From: Microvirga sp. TS319
Lineage (GTDB): Bacteria; Pseudomonadota; Alphaproteobacteria; Rhizobiales; Beijerinckiaceae
DNA: 64,000 nucleotides
Direction: 5' to 3'
Assembly: GCF_041276405.1 (NCBI RefSeq)
Contig: NZ_JBGGGT010000002.1
Location: 1,029,001-1,093,000, forward strand
The notes beneath the pieces were generated by a model. The model had not been told where the DNA came from and did no database searches. It saw nothing but the letters and a program-made list of their open reading frames with translations. The first letter of the stretch is position 1. Every line of letters begins with the position of its first letter. Of the stretch, positions 1-11,472 are shown one piece after another. A program made the position numbers and the translations under genes.

Positions 1-116
1 AAATCCACCCGTCGTGGCTGCGGCGGCGTGATGCGCAGCAGCAGCCAGATGGCGGGAAGCGCCGCGAGCGCCGTCAGGACGAGCGGAACGGCGAAGGTGA
101 GGGGAAGGCCGAGCAT
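1..116 (-). CDS. BatA/DUF4159-type membrane protein, N-terminal fragment
   Basis: Only the first 38 or so codons are in the window; the gene runs off the left edge. The start is the ATG at 116-114, three bases after the stop of the DUF58 gene, so it is the third gene of a MoxR-DUF58 operon. The visible N-terminus begins MLGLPLTFAVPLV and continues as one hydrophobic stretch to about residue 27, followed by basic and proline-rich residues. That is how BatA-like/DUF4159 proteins begin, and they normally follow MoxR and DUF58. The family name is inferred from context plus the N-terminus; the VWA/DUF4159 part cannot be seen. Confidence 0.7.
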   Translation of the reverse strand, partial: MLGLPLTFAVPLVLTALAALPAIWLLLRITPPQPRRVD

Positions 117-119
117 GGG

Positions 120-1046
120 CTAGAGTCCTCCCCATGTCACGCCGCGAGCGGCCGAGACCAGCGTCAGCAGGCGCAGCGCCGCCTCGCTGGCCGGCCGATC
201 GGTGCGATGGACCGTGAAGGTCCAGCCTCGGCGGCGGGTGATCTCCTGCAACTCGGCGCGATGCTGCGCGATCCGCTCCCGATAGGCGCGGCCCCAGGCC
301 TGGGCATCGCCGATGCGAAGCGAGAGGCCGTCCTCGAGGTCGTGCAGGACGGCTTGGCCCTGGAACGGGAAGGTCTCCTCGACGGGATCGACGATCATGA
401 CCAGATGGCCGCGCGAGCCGCGGGCGGAGATACCCTCGACGGCGGCACCGATGTCGCGCACGGGAGAGAGAAAGTCGCTGATGAGAATGGCTTCGTGCTG
501 AGGCGCGATGGGAGCGCCCGGCGGAAGATCGTCCTCCAGGGATGAACGGTCCGTCACCAGGGTCTGGGCCATGGTCTCGGCGATACGCCGCGTGGCGCGC
601 GGCGCCATCAGGCCGAGCATGCCGACCCGCTCGCCCGATTCCACGAAGCAATCGGCGAGAGCCAGGCCCAGCACCACGGCGCGCTCGATCTTGGGAGCCT
701 GGGCAAGTTCCGAGGCATAGGCCATCGAGGCGGAGCGGTCGATCCAGACCCACAGAGTCTGGGCCGTTTCCCATTCACGCTCGCGCACGTAGAGCCGGTC
801 GTCGCGGCCGGAGCGGCGCCAGTCGATGCGCTGGGCGGCCTCGCCGGTCACGAAGGGACGGAATTGCCAGAAGCTCTCGCCGACGCCGGAACGTCTGCGG
901 CCATGGATTCCATGCGCGAGGTTCGCCGCCACGCGTCGTGCCTCGAGCACGAGGCGCGGCATGCGATGGGCGAGCGAGAGGGCGCTCTCGGTTTCCTGGC
1001 GCCCTGGTGAGCGGGCGCTCTCGGGAAGGACCCGGACACGGGCCAT
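120..1046 (-). CDS. DUF58 domain-containing protein
   Basis: 308 aa. DUF58 proteins are VWA-related and almost always encoded next to MoxR AAA+ ATPases; they are thought to act as adaptors or substrates in metal or complex insertion, with no defined reaction. The DUF58 signature is at about residues 50-105: GRRRSGVGESFWQFRPF, then a block with RIDWRRSGR and VREREWE, followed by VWIDRSASM, which resembles the metal-binding DxSxS start of a VWA domain. The gene begins 10 bp after the moxR stop and ends 3 bp before the BatA-like start, so the three are very probably cotranscribed. The family call is firm; the function is not. Confidence 0.93.
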   Translation of the reverse strand: MARVRVLPESARSPGRQETESALSLAHRMPRLVLEARRVAANLAHGIHGRRRSGVGESFWQFRPFVTGEAAQRIDWRRSGRDDRLYVREREWETAQTLWVWIDRSASMAYASELAQAPKIERAVVLGLALADCFVESGERVGMLGLMAPRATRRIAETMAQTLVTDRSSLEDDLPPGAPIAPQHEAILISDFLSPVRDIGAAVEGISARGSRGHLVMIVDPVEETFPFQGQAVLHDLEDGLSLRIGDAQAWGRAYRERIAQHRAELQEITRRRGWTFTVHRTDRPASEAALRLLTLVSAARGVTWGGL

Positions 1047-1056
1047 GACGAAATCC

Positions 1057-2073
1057 CTAACCCGCCAGCCGGGCGGTGAGGCGGCCGATGACGCTCGACA
1101 GCGTTTCGCCGTCGGCGCGGGCCGAGAAGGTGAGCGCCATCCGGTGCTTGAGGACGGGCTCGGCGAGCGCCACCACGTCGGCGATGGAGGGGGCGACGCG
1201 GCCTTCGATGAGGGCTCGCGCCCGAACCGCCAGCATCAGCGCCTGGCTCGCGCGAGGGCCGGGGCCCCAGAGGATCTTGTCGGTCAGGCCGTCGCCGCTT
1301 TCGCTCTCGGGACGGGCGGAGCGGACGAGATCGAGGATCGCCTCGACCACGCTCTCGCCGACCGGCAGGCGCCGGACGAGGCGCTGCGCGTTCATGAGGG
1401 CGTCGGCGTCCATGACGGCGACGGGCTTGTGGTCCTCCGCGCCGGTCGTCTCGATGAGGATGCGCCGCTCGGCCTCGCGGGTCGGGTAGCTCACGTCGAT
1501 CTGCAGAAGGAAGCGGTCGAGCTGGGCCTCGGGGAGGGGATAGGTGCCCTCCTGCTCGATGGGATTCTGGGTGGCCAGCACATGGAAGGGCTGGGGCAGG
1601 TCGTGGCGCTCGCCGCCCACGGACACGTGATGCTCCTGCATGGCCTGAAGCAGGGCGGATTGGGTGCGGGGGCTCGCGCGGTTGATCTCGTCCGCCATGA
1701 GAAGCTGGGTGAAAACCGGGCCCCTGACGAAGCGGAAGGAGCGGCGGCGGTCGGCTCCCTCGTCCAGAATTTCCGAACCCAGGATGTCCGAGGGCATCAG
1801 GTCCGGCGTGAACTGGATGCGGCGGGCGTCCAGGCCTAGAACGGTGCCGAGCGTCTCGACGAGCTTGGTCTTGGCGAGGCCAGGGACGCCGACGAGCAGG
1901 CCGTGGCCGCCCGCGAGCAGAGTGATCAGGGTCTGATCGACGACGTCTTCCTGGCCGAAAATGACCGTGTGAATGGCCTCCCGGGCGCGCCCGACAGTCT
2001 CAAGCGTCGCCTCCGCATTGCGGATGATCGCATCGTCCAGGGCGGTGGGCGCTTGAGAAATGCTGGCCGTCAT
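1057..2073 (-). CDS. MoxR family AAA+ ATPase
   Basis: 338 aa. MoxR ATPases are chaperone-like AAA+ proteins working with VWA-domain partners, here the DUF58 and BatA-like products downstream. Walker A GVPGLAKT is at about residues 62-69 and Walker B LLMADE with the following INRASPRTQSALLQAMQE block is typical of MoxR. Sensor I (ATQNP) and the PLPEAQLDRF segment are also present. I chose the ATG at 2073 because GGGAG lies just upstream; a longer in-frame start at 2112 lacks a ribosome binding site. First gene of the leftward operon, divergent from the DUF1285 gene. Confidence 0.95.
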   Translation of the reverse strand: MTASISQAPTALDDAIIRNAEATLETVGRAREAIHTVIFGQEDVVDQTLITLLAGGHGLLVGVPGLAKTKLVETLGTVLGLDARRIQFTPDLMPSDILGSEILDEGADRRRSFRFVRGPVFTQLLMADEINRASPRTQSALLQAMQEHHVSVGGERHDLPQPFHVLATQNPIEQEGTYPLPEAQLDRFLLQIDVSYPTREAERRILIETTGAEDHKPVAVMDADALMNAQRLVRRLPVGESVVEAILDLVRSARPESESGDGLTDKILWGPGPRASQALMLAVRARALIEGRVAPSIADVVALAEPVLKHRMALTFSARADGETLSSVIGRLTARLAG

Positions 2074-2274
2074 GAGGTCACTCTCCCTCTCATTGCATAC
2101 GCCCCCGAACATCTAGTCTGCCTTCGATCCCTATCGAGTGGCAAGAGTCGATGCGCCGCAGCGAACGAGGCCAAAGGATTGGATGTCGCGGCCGGGGACT
2201 CTATGCTTAAGGAAGTAACCGATCACAGCCTCCCGTCGATCTGAAGAATTCACTTTCCTGTTCACGCTTGCGTC

Positions 2275-2877
2275 ATGACCCATTCCGACATACCCGCAAC
2301 CGGCAGCGCCCTGGCCCGGCTCACCCAGGCGCTGGGCCCGGACGTCTGGCAGAAGGGCCTCCCTCCGGTGGAGCGCTGGAACCCGCCCTATTGCGGCGAG
2401 ATCGACATGCGCATCGCCGCCGATGGCTCATGGCACTACATGGGCTCGCCGATCAACCGGCCGGCCCTCGTCAGGCTCTTCTCCACGGTTCTGCGGAAGG
2501 ACCCGGAGCGCTATGTGCTCGTCACGCCCGTCGAGCGGGTGGGAATCGTCGTCGAGGATGCGCCCTTCCTGGCGGTCGAGATGGCGCTCGAGGGCGAGGG
2601 GGAAGACCGCCAGATCGCCTTCCGCACCAATGTGGATGATCTCGTGCCGGTGGGGCCGGACAATCCCCTGCGCTTCGAAGAGGGCGAGCATGGGGGCGTC
2701 AAGCCTTACGTGAAGGTTCGTGGCGACCTGTGGGCGCTCGTCACCCGCTCCCTGGCCATGGACCTGATCGCGCTCGCCGAGGAGCGGGATGTCGAGGGAC
2801 AAAAACTCTTCGGGGTCGCGGTGAAGGAGGGCTTTTATCCCATCGCCGCTTTCGTCGACCCCGGAGAGCTGTCATGA
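2275..2877 (+). CDS. DUF1285 domain-containing protein
   Basis: 200 aa, soluble, no signal peptide. It matches the DUF1285 family: an N-terminal WNPPYCGEIDMRI segment, then SWHYMGSPI with R-L-F, and a central YVLVTPVE motif. The biochemical function is unknown. It is the first gene of a run in which each stop overlaps the next start by four bases (2874-2877 here), followed by a NUDIX CoA pyrophosphatase, DUF6111 and the CCA-adding enzyme. This order is common in Hyphomicrobiales, so a link to nucleotide or tRNA housekeeping is possible but only inferred from context. Confidence 0.9.
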   Translation: MTHSDIPATGSALARLTQALGPDVWQKGLPPVERWNPPYCGEIDMRIAADGSWHYMGSPINRPALVRLFSTVLRKDPERYVLVTPVERVGIVVEDAPFLAVEMALEGEGEDRQIAFRTNVDDLVPVGPDNPLRFEEGEHGGVKPYVKVRGDLWALVTRSLAMDLIALAEERDVEGQKLFGVAVKEGFYPIAAFVDPGELS

Positions 2878-3512
2878 GGACCGCCCCCCTGGACCGGCCG
2901 GATTTCCTCACCCTTGCGGCCGAGCGCCTGCGGCCGGAGCCGCCGAACCCGGAGGATGCCCTGGCCAATCCGCGCGGGGATCACAGCCTCGACGACGTGC
3001 CCCTCGTCCACCCCTTGAACCCGAAACCCGCGGCCGTGCTGGTGCCCGTCGTGATGCGAGAGGAGCCGACGCTCCTGCTCACGGAGCGGTCCGCACAGCT
3101 GCGCCAGCATTCGGGACAGATCGCCTTTCCCGGAGGCCGGGTCGATCCGACCGATGAATCGATCCTGGCGGCAGCCTGCCGCGAAGCGGACGAAGAAATC
3201 GGGCTCGACAGCAGGTTCATCGGCCTGCTCGGCTATCTCGATCCTTATCTCTCTACCACCAATTACCTGGTCATTCCCGTCGTGGCGCGGGTCTCGCCGT
3301 CCTACACGCTCCATCTCAATCCGCATGAAGTGGCCGACGCCTTCGAGGTGCCGCTGAGCTTCCTCATGGATCCGGCGCGGCACGAGCTTCATTCCCGCGA
3401 ATGGAAGGGCCGGCTTCGCCGTTATTATGCAATGCCCTTCGAGGACCGCTATATCTGGGGCGTGACGGCGGGAATCATCCGCAACCTCTACGAAAGGCTC
3501 TACATATCGTGA
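2874..3512 (+). CDS. NUDIX hydrolase, CoA pyrophosphatase type
   Basis: 212 aa. Likely hydrolyses CoA or acyl-CoA to 3',5'-ADP and 4'-phosphopantetheine. The region before the Nudix box (LRQHSGQIAFPGG) is the CoA-specific signature of the NudL/PCD1 group, and the Nudix box follows as GGRVDPTDES with READEEIGL, giving the GX5EX7REUXEEXGU pattern. The start is the ATG at 2874, overlapping the DUF1285 stop as ATGA; upstream in-frame codons would read into the preceding gene. The gene ends in a GTGA overlap with the next one. Confidence 0.92.
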   Translation: MRTAPLDRPDFLTLAAERLRPEPPNPEDALANPRGDHSLDDVPLVHPLNPKPAAVLVPVVMREEPTLLLTERSAQLRQHSGQIAFPGGRVDPTDESILAAACREADEEIGLDSRFIGLLGYLDPYLSTTNYLVIPVVARVSPSYTLHLNPHEVADAFEVPLSFLMDPARHELHSREWKGRLRRYYAMPFEDRYIWGVTAGIIRNLYERLYIS

Positions 3513-3766
3513 CGCGCGCGTTCCTGCAGGGATTGGTGCTGTTCCTCCTGCCCTTCGTTCTCTTCGCCGCCTATCTCGTGATTCGTCGCCGGAATGCTCT
3601 CGTCTGGTCCTCGTGGAGCGATCAATCCCTCTGGCTCGCCATGGCGGGCCTGGTCATGGTCATCGCATCCCTCGTCTTCACGGGCCTGACGACGGAGCGG
3701 CATACCGGCGCCTTCGTGCCGACGCATATGGAGAATGGACGAGTCGTCCCGGGACAGTTCCAGTGA
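3509..3766 (+). CDS. DUF6111 family small membrane protein
   Basis: 85 aa with a GTG start overlapping the NUDIX stop (GTGA at 3509-3512). Two hydrophobic helices are visible, about residues 5-24 and 42-60, separated by a short RRRNAL-containing loop; the tail carries HTGAFVPTHMENGRV and reads as hydrophilic. This matches the DUF6111 family of short inner-membrane proteins found upstream of CCA-adding enzymes in Hyphomicrobiales. Function unknown. It overlaps the cca start by four bases, so its translation is probably coupled to both neighbours. Confidence 0.85.
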   Translation: MTRAFLQGLVLFLLPFVLFAAYLVIRRRNALVWSSWSDQSLWLAMAGLVMVIASLVFTGLTTERHTGAFVPTHMENGRVVPGQFQ

Positions 3767-5010
3767 ATCAGACACTCGATCACAAAGCGCTTCTCGGCCT
3801 TCTCGATCGCCCGCCTCTGCGCCGCCTTCTCACGGTCCTCAACGGACAGAGCGAAGAGACGCGCATCGTCGGCGGCGCCGTGCGCAACGCCCTGCTCGGG
3901 CGGCCCGTGACGGAGGTCGATTGCGCCACCACCATGCTGCCCGAGGCGATGGTCAAGCGGGCGGATGGGGCCGGGTTCAAGTCGGTCCCGACCGGCATCG
4001 ATCACGGCACCGTGACCGTGATCGTCGATGGAGAGCCCTTCGAGGTCACCACCCTGCGCGTGGACGTGGAGACGAACGGGCGTCAGGCCGTCGTGCATTT
4101 CGGGCGCGATTTCGTGCTCGATGCCACGCGGCGCGACTTCACCATCAACGCTCTCTCCCTTGGCACCGACGGCCGGCTTTATGACTACACGGACGGTATT
4201 GCGGATCTGAGCGCGCGCCGCGTGCGGTTCATCGGCGACCCGCACACGCGCATCCGCGAGGATTATCTGCGGATCATGCGCTTCTTCCGCTTCTACGCGG
4301 AATATGCGGAGGGCGAGCCCGATCCGGAAGGGCTCGCCGCGGCGGGATCCGAGCGCCAGGGCCTGGAGATCCTGTCGAAGGAGAGAATTCGCCACGAGCT
4401 CCTCAAGCTCCTCGTGGCGCGCCGCGCCGAGGAGACGCTGCGTGTCCTGAGCTCTTACGGGTTTCTCACATGGCTGTTCGCCGGTGCGGTCGAGTTCGGG
4501 CGCTTCAGTCGGGTCGCGAGGTTCGACGAGGACGATCCGGTCGCGATCTGGCGTCTCGCTGCACTTGCCGTGATGGTCGCGGAGGATGCGGAGCGTCTGC
4601 GCGAGCACCTGAGATTGTCCAACGACGAACACAGGAAGCTCGTCGCCTATGCCCGGCTGCTCGTCGCCTTGAAGGGCCGAGCCCTCCCGCTCGACGCCAC
4701 GGCCGTCCGCCGCCTCGTCGCGGACCACGGCGTCGAGACGCTGAGCGTCGCCCTGACGGCTATCGATGGAGAGCCTCGGCCTGTCGTCCTGGAGGATGCG
4801 TTCGGCGCCCTTGAGCGCTTTCGCAGCGGTGCGGAACCCGTACCGGTCTTTCCACTGCGGGGCGCCGATCTCATCGCGCGCGGCATTCCGAAAGGGCCGA
4901 GGATCGGCCAGATCCTCGGCTTGGCGCGTCAGGCATGGCTGGCGGAGGGATGCCGGACCGACGAGGCCTATGTGCAGGACCTGCTGGCGCGGGTTTTGGC
5001 GCAGCTTTGA
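3763..5010 (+). CDS. cca: CCA tRNA nucleotidyltransferase (class II)
   Basis: 415 aa, GTG start at 3763 overlapping the DUF6111 stop. Adds or repairs the 3'-CCA end of tRNAs. The class II nucleotidyltransferase head is clear: VGGAVRNALLG, then TEVDCATT where the metal-binding pair reads E-x-D rather than D-x-D, and RRDFTINAL, followed by the DPHTRIREDYLRIMRFFRF block that recognises the nucleotide and the tRNA-binding helical half. Poly(A) polymerase shares this fold, but the single-gene context and sequence favour the CCA enzyme. Last gene of the overlapping four-gene run. Confidence 0.93.
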   Translation: MNQTLDHKALLGLLDRPPLRRLLTVLNGQSEETRIVGGAVRNALLGRPVTEVDCATTMLPEAMVKRADGAGFKSVPTGIDHGTVTVIVDGEPFEVTTLRVDVETNGRQAVVHFGRDFVLDATRRDFTINALSLGTDGRLYDYTDGIADLSARRVRFIGDPHTRIREDYLRIMRFFRFYAEYAEGEPDPEGLAAAGSERQGLEILSKERIRHELLKLLVARRAEETLRVLSSYGFLTWLFAGAVEFGRFSRVARFDEDDPVAIWRLAALAVMVAEDAERLREHLRLSNDEHRKLVAYARLLVALKGRALPLDATAVRRLVADHGVETLSVALTAIDGEPRPVVLEDAFGALERFRSGAEPVPVFPLRGADLIARGIPKGPRIGQILGLARQAWLAEGCRTDEAYVQDLLARVLAQL

Positions 5011-5035
5011 ACGCCCCTCGCTTCCTTCTGCACCA

Positions 5036-5089
5036 AGAGCATCGGACCCAAAAGTGGACTTTTACTTTTGGAATCGATCCGACGCTCTA
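5036..5089. repeat. Dispersed palindromic repeat, single A module
   Basis: Reads AGAGCATCGGACCC, AAAAGTGG, then CACTTTTGG-like and CCGACGCTCTA: imperfect inverted arms. It fills the gap between cca and the convergent hemF, and its last three bases (CTA at 5087-5089) are the hemF stop codon read on the minus strand. Confidence 0.85.
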
Positions 5090-5983
5090 CGGCCACCGCA
5101 CCGTCGGCGGCATCGAGGACAGGATCGAGGCGATGTTGCCGCCGGTCTTGAGGCCGAAGATCGTGCCACGGTCGTAGAGCAGGTTGAACTCCACGTAGCG
5201 GCCACGCCGCACCTGCTGTTCGATGCGGTCCTCCTCCGTCCAGCTCTTCGTCACGTTGCGGCGCACGATCTCGGGATAGATTGCCAGGAAGGCCTCGCCC
5301 ACGTCCTTGGTGAAGGCGAGGTCCTCGTCGGGATTTCCGGTCCAGTGATAATCGTAGAAGATGCCGCCGATGCCGCGTGGCTCGTGGCGGTGCTTGAGGT
5401 AGAAATACTCGTCGCACCACTTCCTGTACTTCTCGTAAGCGCCTCCCGGAGCATGGCGGTGGCAGGCGTCCTCCATCGCCGCGTGGAAGGCGACGGTATC
5501 GGGATCGTCCTGCGTGCGGCGGCGGTCGAGCACCGGCGTCAGATCCGCTCCGCCGCCGAACCAGGCTTTCGTCGTCACCACGAAGCGCGTGTTCATGTGA
5601 ACGGTCGGCACGTTCGGGTTCCAGGGATGGGCGATGAGCGAGATGCCGCCGGCCCAGAAGCGCGGGTCCTGGTCCGAGCCGGGGATCTGGCCGCGGAATT
5701 CGGGCGCGAACTCGCCGTGCACGGTCGAGACATGGACGCCCACCTTCTCGAACACCCGTCCGTGCATCATGGACATCACCCCGCCGCCGCCCGGCGCGCC
5801 GCTATGGTCCTTGCGCTCCCAGGGGGTGCGCGCGAAACGTCCGGCCTGCGAGGCCTCCGGGGGCAGGGGAGCCGTGACCTCGTCCTCGATCGCCTCGAAA
5901 GCGGCGCAGATCCGGTCGCGCAGGGACGCGAACCAGAGAGGGGCTTCGATCTGAAGGCGTTCGATATCGGCTTTGTCGGTCAT
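5087..5983 (-). CDS. hemF: Oxygen-dependent coproporphyrinogen-III oxidase
   Basis: 298 aa. Converts coproporphyrinogen III to protoporphyrinogen IX using O2, in the cytoplasmic haem pathway. Visible family blocks include [39 protein letters not shown] with ADLTPVL, and the C-terminal [16 protein letters not shown] with FGLKTGGN, all characteristic of HemF. Near the usual length of about 300 aa. Start at 5983; the trmL gene ends 10 bp upstream, so the two are probably cotranscribed. The stop codon lies within a dispersed repeat. Confidence 0.97.
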   Translation of the reverse strand: MTDKADIERLQIEAPLWFASLRDRICAAFEAIEDEVTAPLPPEASQAGRFARTPWERKDHSGAPGGGGVMSMMHGRVFEKVGVHVSTVHGEFAPEFRGQIPGSDQDPRFWAGGISLIAHPWNPNVPTVHMNTRFVVTTKAWFGGGADLTPVLDRRRTQDDPDTVAFHAAMEDACHRHAPGGAYEKYRKWCDEYFYLKHRHEPRGIGGIFYDYHWTGNPDEDLAFTKDVGEAFLAIYPEIVRRNVTKSWTEEDRIEQQVRRGRYVEFNLLYDRGTIFGLKTGGNIASILSSMPPTVRWP

Positions 5984-5993
5984 GGTCGTCGCT

Positions 5994-6473
5994 TCACATG
6001 TCGGTTGGGGAGGGCATAGGGAAGGAGCCGGTCTGCCGCAAGGCTTCGCCGAGGATCATGGCGGCCGTGACGGCCACGTTGAGCGAGCGCATGCCCGCCT
6101 GCATCGGCACGATGATCCGGGCATCCGCCGCCGCATGGACCTCGTCCGGCACGCCGGCGGATTCGCGGCCCACAAGGACGATGTCCTCCGGCGCGTAGCG
6201 GAAGTCCGTGTAGGGCACCGCCCCCTTCGTGGTGGCGAGCACAAGCCTGCCCCGGCCCTCGCGCCGCCACTCCTCGAAGGCGCGCCAGGATATGTGACGC
6301 GTGATCGTCACGTGATTGAGGTAGTCCATGCCGGAGCGGCGAAGATTGCGGTCGGAGACGTCGAAGGCTGCAGGCTCGATGATCTCGACCGGCACGCCGA
6401 GGCAGGCGGCGAGGCGCAGCATGGTGCCGGTGTTCTGCGGAATGTCCGGCTGGAAAATGGCGAGACGAGGCAT
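5994..6473 (-). CDS. trmL: tRNA (cytidine(34)-2'-O)-methyltransferase
   Basis: 159 aa SPOUT (SpoU) family protein. TrmL methylates the 2'-O of the wobble base of tRNA-Leu isoacceptors using SAM. The protein starts [16 protein letters not shown], where N-T-G is the conserved SpoU motif 1; motif 2 is seen in [10 protein letters not shown] and motif 3 in the [18 protein letters not shown] segment, which forms the trefoil knot. Length fits TrmL (about 155 aa) and is too short for other SpoU enzymes. Upstream of hemF with a 10-bp gap. Confidence 0.94.
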   Translation of the reverse strand: MPRLAIFQPDIPQNTGTMLRLAACLGVPVEIIEPAAFDVSDRNLRRSGMDYLNHVTITRHISWRAFEEWRREGRGRLVLATTKGAVPYTDFRYAPEDIVLVGRESAGVPDEVHAAADARIIVPMQAGMRSLNVAVTAAMILGEALRQTGSFPMPSPTDM

Positions 6474-6572
6474 GGCACCCTCATCGGGGCAGGCGGGCCC
6501 TACGTCAAGTGAACGCTTTCGGTCTCACGGGTGTTAAAGCAAGGGACAAGGAAGGGAAAATCGGGGAAGGGC

Positions 6573-8438
<1,866 letters not shown>

Positions 8439-8646
8439 GGAAACAGGTTGGAACATGTCCAATCCGCCTATGGACAGGCGGGCTTGGCCGTGCCAAAGAG
8501 CCACCGCGCGGCGACTCCCAGTCGCATTGCGTGCGCGTTGACGCGTATGCTTGTTCCTTCAACCTGGAACCGGCGTGCCGAATGTCTTGATTTGCAAGGC
8601 ATTGCAGATGCGCGGTTCTCGTTTTTGATCAATGCTGGAGAGCCAA

Positions 8647-9195
8647 GTGGCCGAGACCACCACTCATGTCGCTGAGCCGACACGGCGCGATTTCCTTTAC
8701 ATCGCCACGGGCGCAGCTGCCGCTGTCGGCGGAGCAACCCTGGTATGGCCCTTCATCCAGTCTCTGGCGCCCGACGCGGCGACTGAGGCCGCCGGCGCCC
8801 CCGTCGAGGTGGACCTGTCCCCGATCGCCGAAGGGCAGATCGTGAAGGTCTTCTGGCGCGGCAAGCTGATCTTCATCCGGCACCGCACGCCCGAGGAGAT
8901 CAAGGCCGCTCAGGACGTGAACGTGGCGTCCCTGCGCGATCCCCAGCCCGATTCCGCTCGCGTGAAGTCGGGCCACGATCAATGGCTCATCGTCTACGGC
9001 AACTGCACCCATCTGGGCTGCGTGCCGCTCGGCCAGCAGGGCGAGTACCATGGCTGGTTCTGCCCGTGCCACGGTTCGATCTTCGACACGTCTGGCCGCG
9101 TCCGCGGTGGTCCGGCGCCGATCAATCTGCCGATTCCGCCCTATTCCTTCGCGTCCGATACGAAGATCGTGATCGGCCAAGAGGCCACGGCGTAA
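8647..9195 (+). CDS. petA: Ubiquinol-cytochrome c reductase, Rieske iron-sulfur subunit
   Basis: 182 aa from a GTG start. Carries the 2Fe-2S centre that takes the first electron from ubiquinol in complex bc1. A twin-arginine segment ([11 protein letters not shown], about residues 12-22) and the following hydrophobic helix form the membrane anchor. Cluster ligands are in CTHLGC (about 120-125) and CPCHGS (about 139-144). The GTG at 8647 has GGAGAG four bases upstream, whereas the in-frame ATG at 8632 has none, so the longer 187-aa version is less likely. First gene of petABC. Confidence 0.96.
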   Translation: MAETTTHVAEPTRRDFLYIATGAAAAVGGATLVWPFIQSLAPDAATEAAGAPVEVDLSPIAEGQIVKVFWRGKLIFIRHRTPEEIKAAQDVNVASLRDPQPDSARVKSGHDQWLIVYGNCTHLGCVPLGQQGEYHGWFCPCHGSIFDTSGRVRGGPAPINLPIPPYSFASDTKIVIGQEATA

Positions 9196-9220
9196 CCCAA
9201 GCGACGATCAGGCGATAATT

Positions 9221-10501
9221 ATGAGCGAACACTCCACAACTTACGTTCCCAAGAGCGCCTTCGGTAAGTGGTTCGAAAGCCGCTTGCCCATCGCTGGCCT
9301 CATCCACTCCTCGTTCATCGCGTTCCCGGTGCCGCGGAACCTGACCTATTTCTGGACCTTCGGTGCCATCCTGGTCTTCATGCTCGTCTCGCAGATCGTG
9401 ACGGGCGTGTTCCTGGCCATGTACTATACGCCGAATGCGGCTCTGGCCTTCCAGTCGGTCGAGCACATCATGCGCGACGTGAACTACGGATGGCTCATCC
9501 GCTATCTTCACGCCAACGGCGCGTCGATGTTCTTCGTCGCCGTCTACGTGCACATCTTCCGCAACTTCTACTACGGCTCCTACAAGGCGCCGCGCGAAGT
9601 TCTCTACATCCTGGGCGTGATCATCTTCCTCCTGATGATGGCGACCGCCTTCATGGGCTACGTGCTTCCGTGGGGCCAGATGAGCTTCTGGGGCGCCACC
9701 GTGATCACGAACCTCTTCTCGGCGGTTCCGGGCGTCGGCGAGACGATCGTGCACTATCTGTGGGGCGGCTATTCGGTGGGCAACCCGACCCTCAACCGCT
9801 TCTTCTCCCTGCATTACCTGCTGCCCTTCATGATCGTGGGCGTCGTGATCCTGCACGTCTGGGCGCTGCACGTGCCGGGCCAGAACAACCCGACGGGCAT
9901 TCCGATCAAGTCGGGCAAGGACGCGGTTCCGTTCACCCCCTACGCGACGATCAAGGACATCTTCGCAGTCGTCGTGTTCATGCTCTTCTTCGCATGGTGG
10001 GTGTTCTATCTGCCGAACTATCTCGGCCACGCGGACAACTACATCCCGGCCAATCCCGCCGTGACGCCCGCGCACATCGTTCCCGAATGGTACTTCCTGC
10101 CCTTCTACGCGATCCTGCGCGCCATCCCCGACAAGCTCGGCGGCGTCATCGCCATGATCTCCGCCATCCTGATCTGGTGCTTCATGCCCTGGCTCGATAC
10201 CTCCAAGGTGCGCTCCACGGCCTACCGCCCGCTCTACAAGCAGTTCTTCTGGCTGTTCGTGGTCGTCTGCATCGTGCTCGGCTGGCTGGGCTCCCGTCCC
10301 GCCGAGGGCTGGTACGTGGTCGCCTCGCAGATCTGCACGGTGTACTACTTCGCCCACTTCCTGATCGTTCTGCCGGTGCTCGGCTTCGTCGAGCGTCCGC
10401 TGCCCCTGCCGAATTCGATCCTCGAATCCGTCATGGGCGTCCAGAAGGGCGGAGCCGGCATGCCGGCCGGCGCCAACGCCGCACCGCACTCCAAGGGCTG
10501 A
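9221..10501 (+). CDS. petB: Ubiquinol-cytochrome c reductase, cytochrome b subunit
   Basis: 426 aa integral membrane subunit with about eight helices, holding two b haems and the Qo and Qi quinone sites. The Qo-site [13 protein letters not shown] motif (the PEWY loop) and the [14 protein letters not shown] region are visible, as is [14 protein letters not shown]. It ends in its own stop and is separate from cytochrome c1, unlike the fused fbcH polyprotein of Bradyrhizobium. It starts 26 bp after petA and its TGA overlaps the ATG-like codon at 10501 by one base. Confidence 0.97.
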   Translation: MSEHSTTYVPKSAFGKWFESRLPIAGLIHSSFIAFPVPRNLTYFWTFGAILVFMLVSQIVTGVFLAMYYTPNAALAFQSVEHIMRDVNYGWLIRYLHANGASMFFVAVYVHIFRNFYYGSYKAPREVLYILGVIIFLLMMATAFMGYVLPWGQMSFWGATVITNLFSAVPGVGETIVHYLWGGYSVGNPTLNRFFSLHYLLPFMIVGVVILHVWALHVPGQNNPTGIPIKSGKDAVPFTPYATIKDIFAVVVFMLFFAWWVFYLPNYLGHADNYIPANPAVTPAHIVPEWYFLPFYAILRAIPDKLGGVIAMISAILIWCFMPWLDTSKVRSTAYRPLYKQFFWLFVVVCIVLGWLGSRPAEGWYVVASQICTVYYFAHFLIVLPVLGFVERPLPLPNSILESVMGVQKGGAGMPAGANAAPHSKG

Positions 10502-10524
10502 TGCGAGAGCTGGGGAAAGATAAA

Positions 10525-11409
10525 ATGATGAAGCGTACTCTTCTCATCGCCGCAGCCGTTCTCGGCTTCTCAGGTAGCGCTTTCGCTGCCGGCGAGACCC
10601 CGGTCCCGCCGCCGCACAAATGGAGCTTCGCGGGTCCGTTCGGCACGTTCGACAGGGCTCAGCTGCAGCGCGGCTTCAAGGTCTATCGCGAGGTCTGCGC
10701 CTCCTGCCACAGCCTGAGCTACGTGGCCTTCCGCAACCTCTCCGAGGAGGGCGGCCCGGAATTCTCCGAGGCGCAGGTCAAGGCGCTCGCGGCCGAATAC
10801 CAGGTCACGGACGGTCCGAACGAGGCCGGCGACATGTTCCAGCGTCCCGGCCGCCCGGCCGATCGCTTCCCGGCTCCGTTCCCGAACGAGAACGCAGCCG
10901 CGTCGGCGAACGGCGGAAAGGCTCCGCCGGACCTGTCCCTGATGCCCAAGGCTCGGACCTACGAGCGTGGCTTCCCCTGGTTCATCCTCGACGTGTTCCG
11001 CCAGTACTCGGAGAACGGCGCCGACTACATGGTCGCCCTGCTCAACGGCTACGAGGAACCGCCGGCCGGCTTCCAGATGCCCGAAGGTGGTCACTACAAC
11101 CACTATTATCCGGGCCACGTGATCGCCATGCCGAAGCCGATCAGCGACGGCCAGGTCGAGTATCCGAAGAACGAGGCGGGCCAGCCGCAGGCGCCGGAGA
11201 CGGTGGACCAATACGCGAAGGACGTGACGGCGTTCCTCACCTGGACGGCCGAACCGCATCTCGAGGCCCGTAAGCGCCTCGGCTTCCAGGTCATGCTGTT
11301 CCTGCTCGTCCTGTCCGGCCTGCTCTACTTCACGAAGAAGAAGATCTGGGCCCGGGTGGGCGGCGAGGTCGACGGCTACGCCACCCCGCCGATGACCCAC
11401 AATCCTTGA
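10525..11409 (+). CDS. petC: Ubiquinol-cytochrome c reductase, cytochrome c1 subunit
   Basis: 294 aa. Passes electrons from the Rieske centre to soluble or membrane cytochrome c. An N-terminal signal peptide (MMKRTLLIAAAVLGFSG, cleavage after AFA) precedes the CASCH haem-c motif at about residues 58-62; the C-terminal helix (FQVMLFLLVLSGLLYF) anchors it to the membrane with positively charged KKK after it. Start ATG 10525 follows GGGGAAAG. The reading frame is also open upstream through petB, but that is chance, since signal peptide and ribosome binding site fix this start. Confidence 0.96.
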   Translation: MMKRTLLIAAAVLGFSGSAFAAGETPVPPPHKWSFAGPFGTFDRAQLQRGFKVYREVCASCHSLSYVAFRNLSEEGGPEFSEAQVKALAAEYQVTDGPNEAGDMFQRPGRPADRFPAPFPNENAAASANGGKAPPDLSLMPKARTYERGFPWFILDVFRQYSENGADYMVALLNGYEEPPAGFQMPEGGHYNHYYPGHVIAMPKPISDGQVEYPKNEAGQPQAPETVDQYAKDVTAFLTWTAEPHLEARKRLGFQVMLFLLVLSGLLYFTKKKIWARVGGEVDGYATPPMTHNP

Positions 11410-11414
11410 CGATC

Positions 11415-11443
11415 AAAGGCCCCGGTTTCCGGGGCCTTTTTCT
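11415..11443 (+). terminator. Rho-independent terminator of petABC
   Basis: Perfect 11-bp stem AAAGGCCCCGG / CCGGGGCCTTT with a TTT loop, followed by TTCTTT, starting 5 bp after the petC stop. Confidence 0.92.
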
Positions 11444-11472
11444 TTCCGGGTGACATTCTCCGGGCCCGGAAT

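Noticed and set aside
826..1839. 337-codon plus frame over the MoxR and DUF58 genes
   Set aside because: Antisense to two well-supported genes; no family features.
9122..10489. 455-codon open frame antisense to petB
   Set aside because: Low-complexity His/Asp/Glu-rich translation typical of antisense frames in GC-rich DNA.
9268..10524. Open frame upstream of petC across petB
   Set aside because: Chance openness in the alternative frame; signal peptide and ribosome binding site fix petC at 10525.
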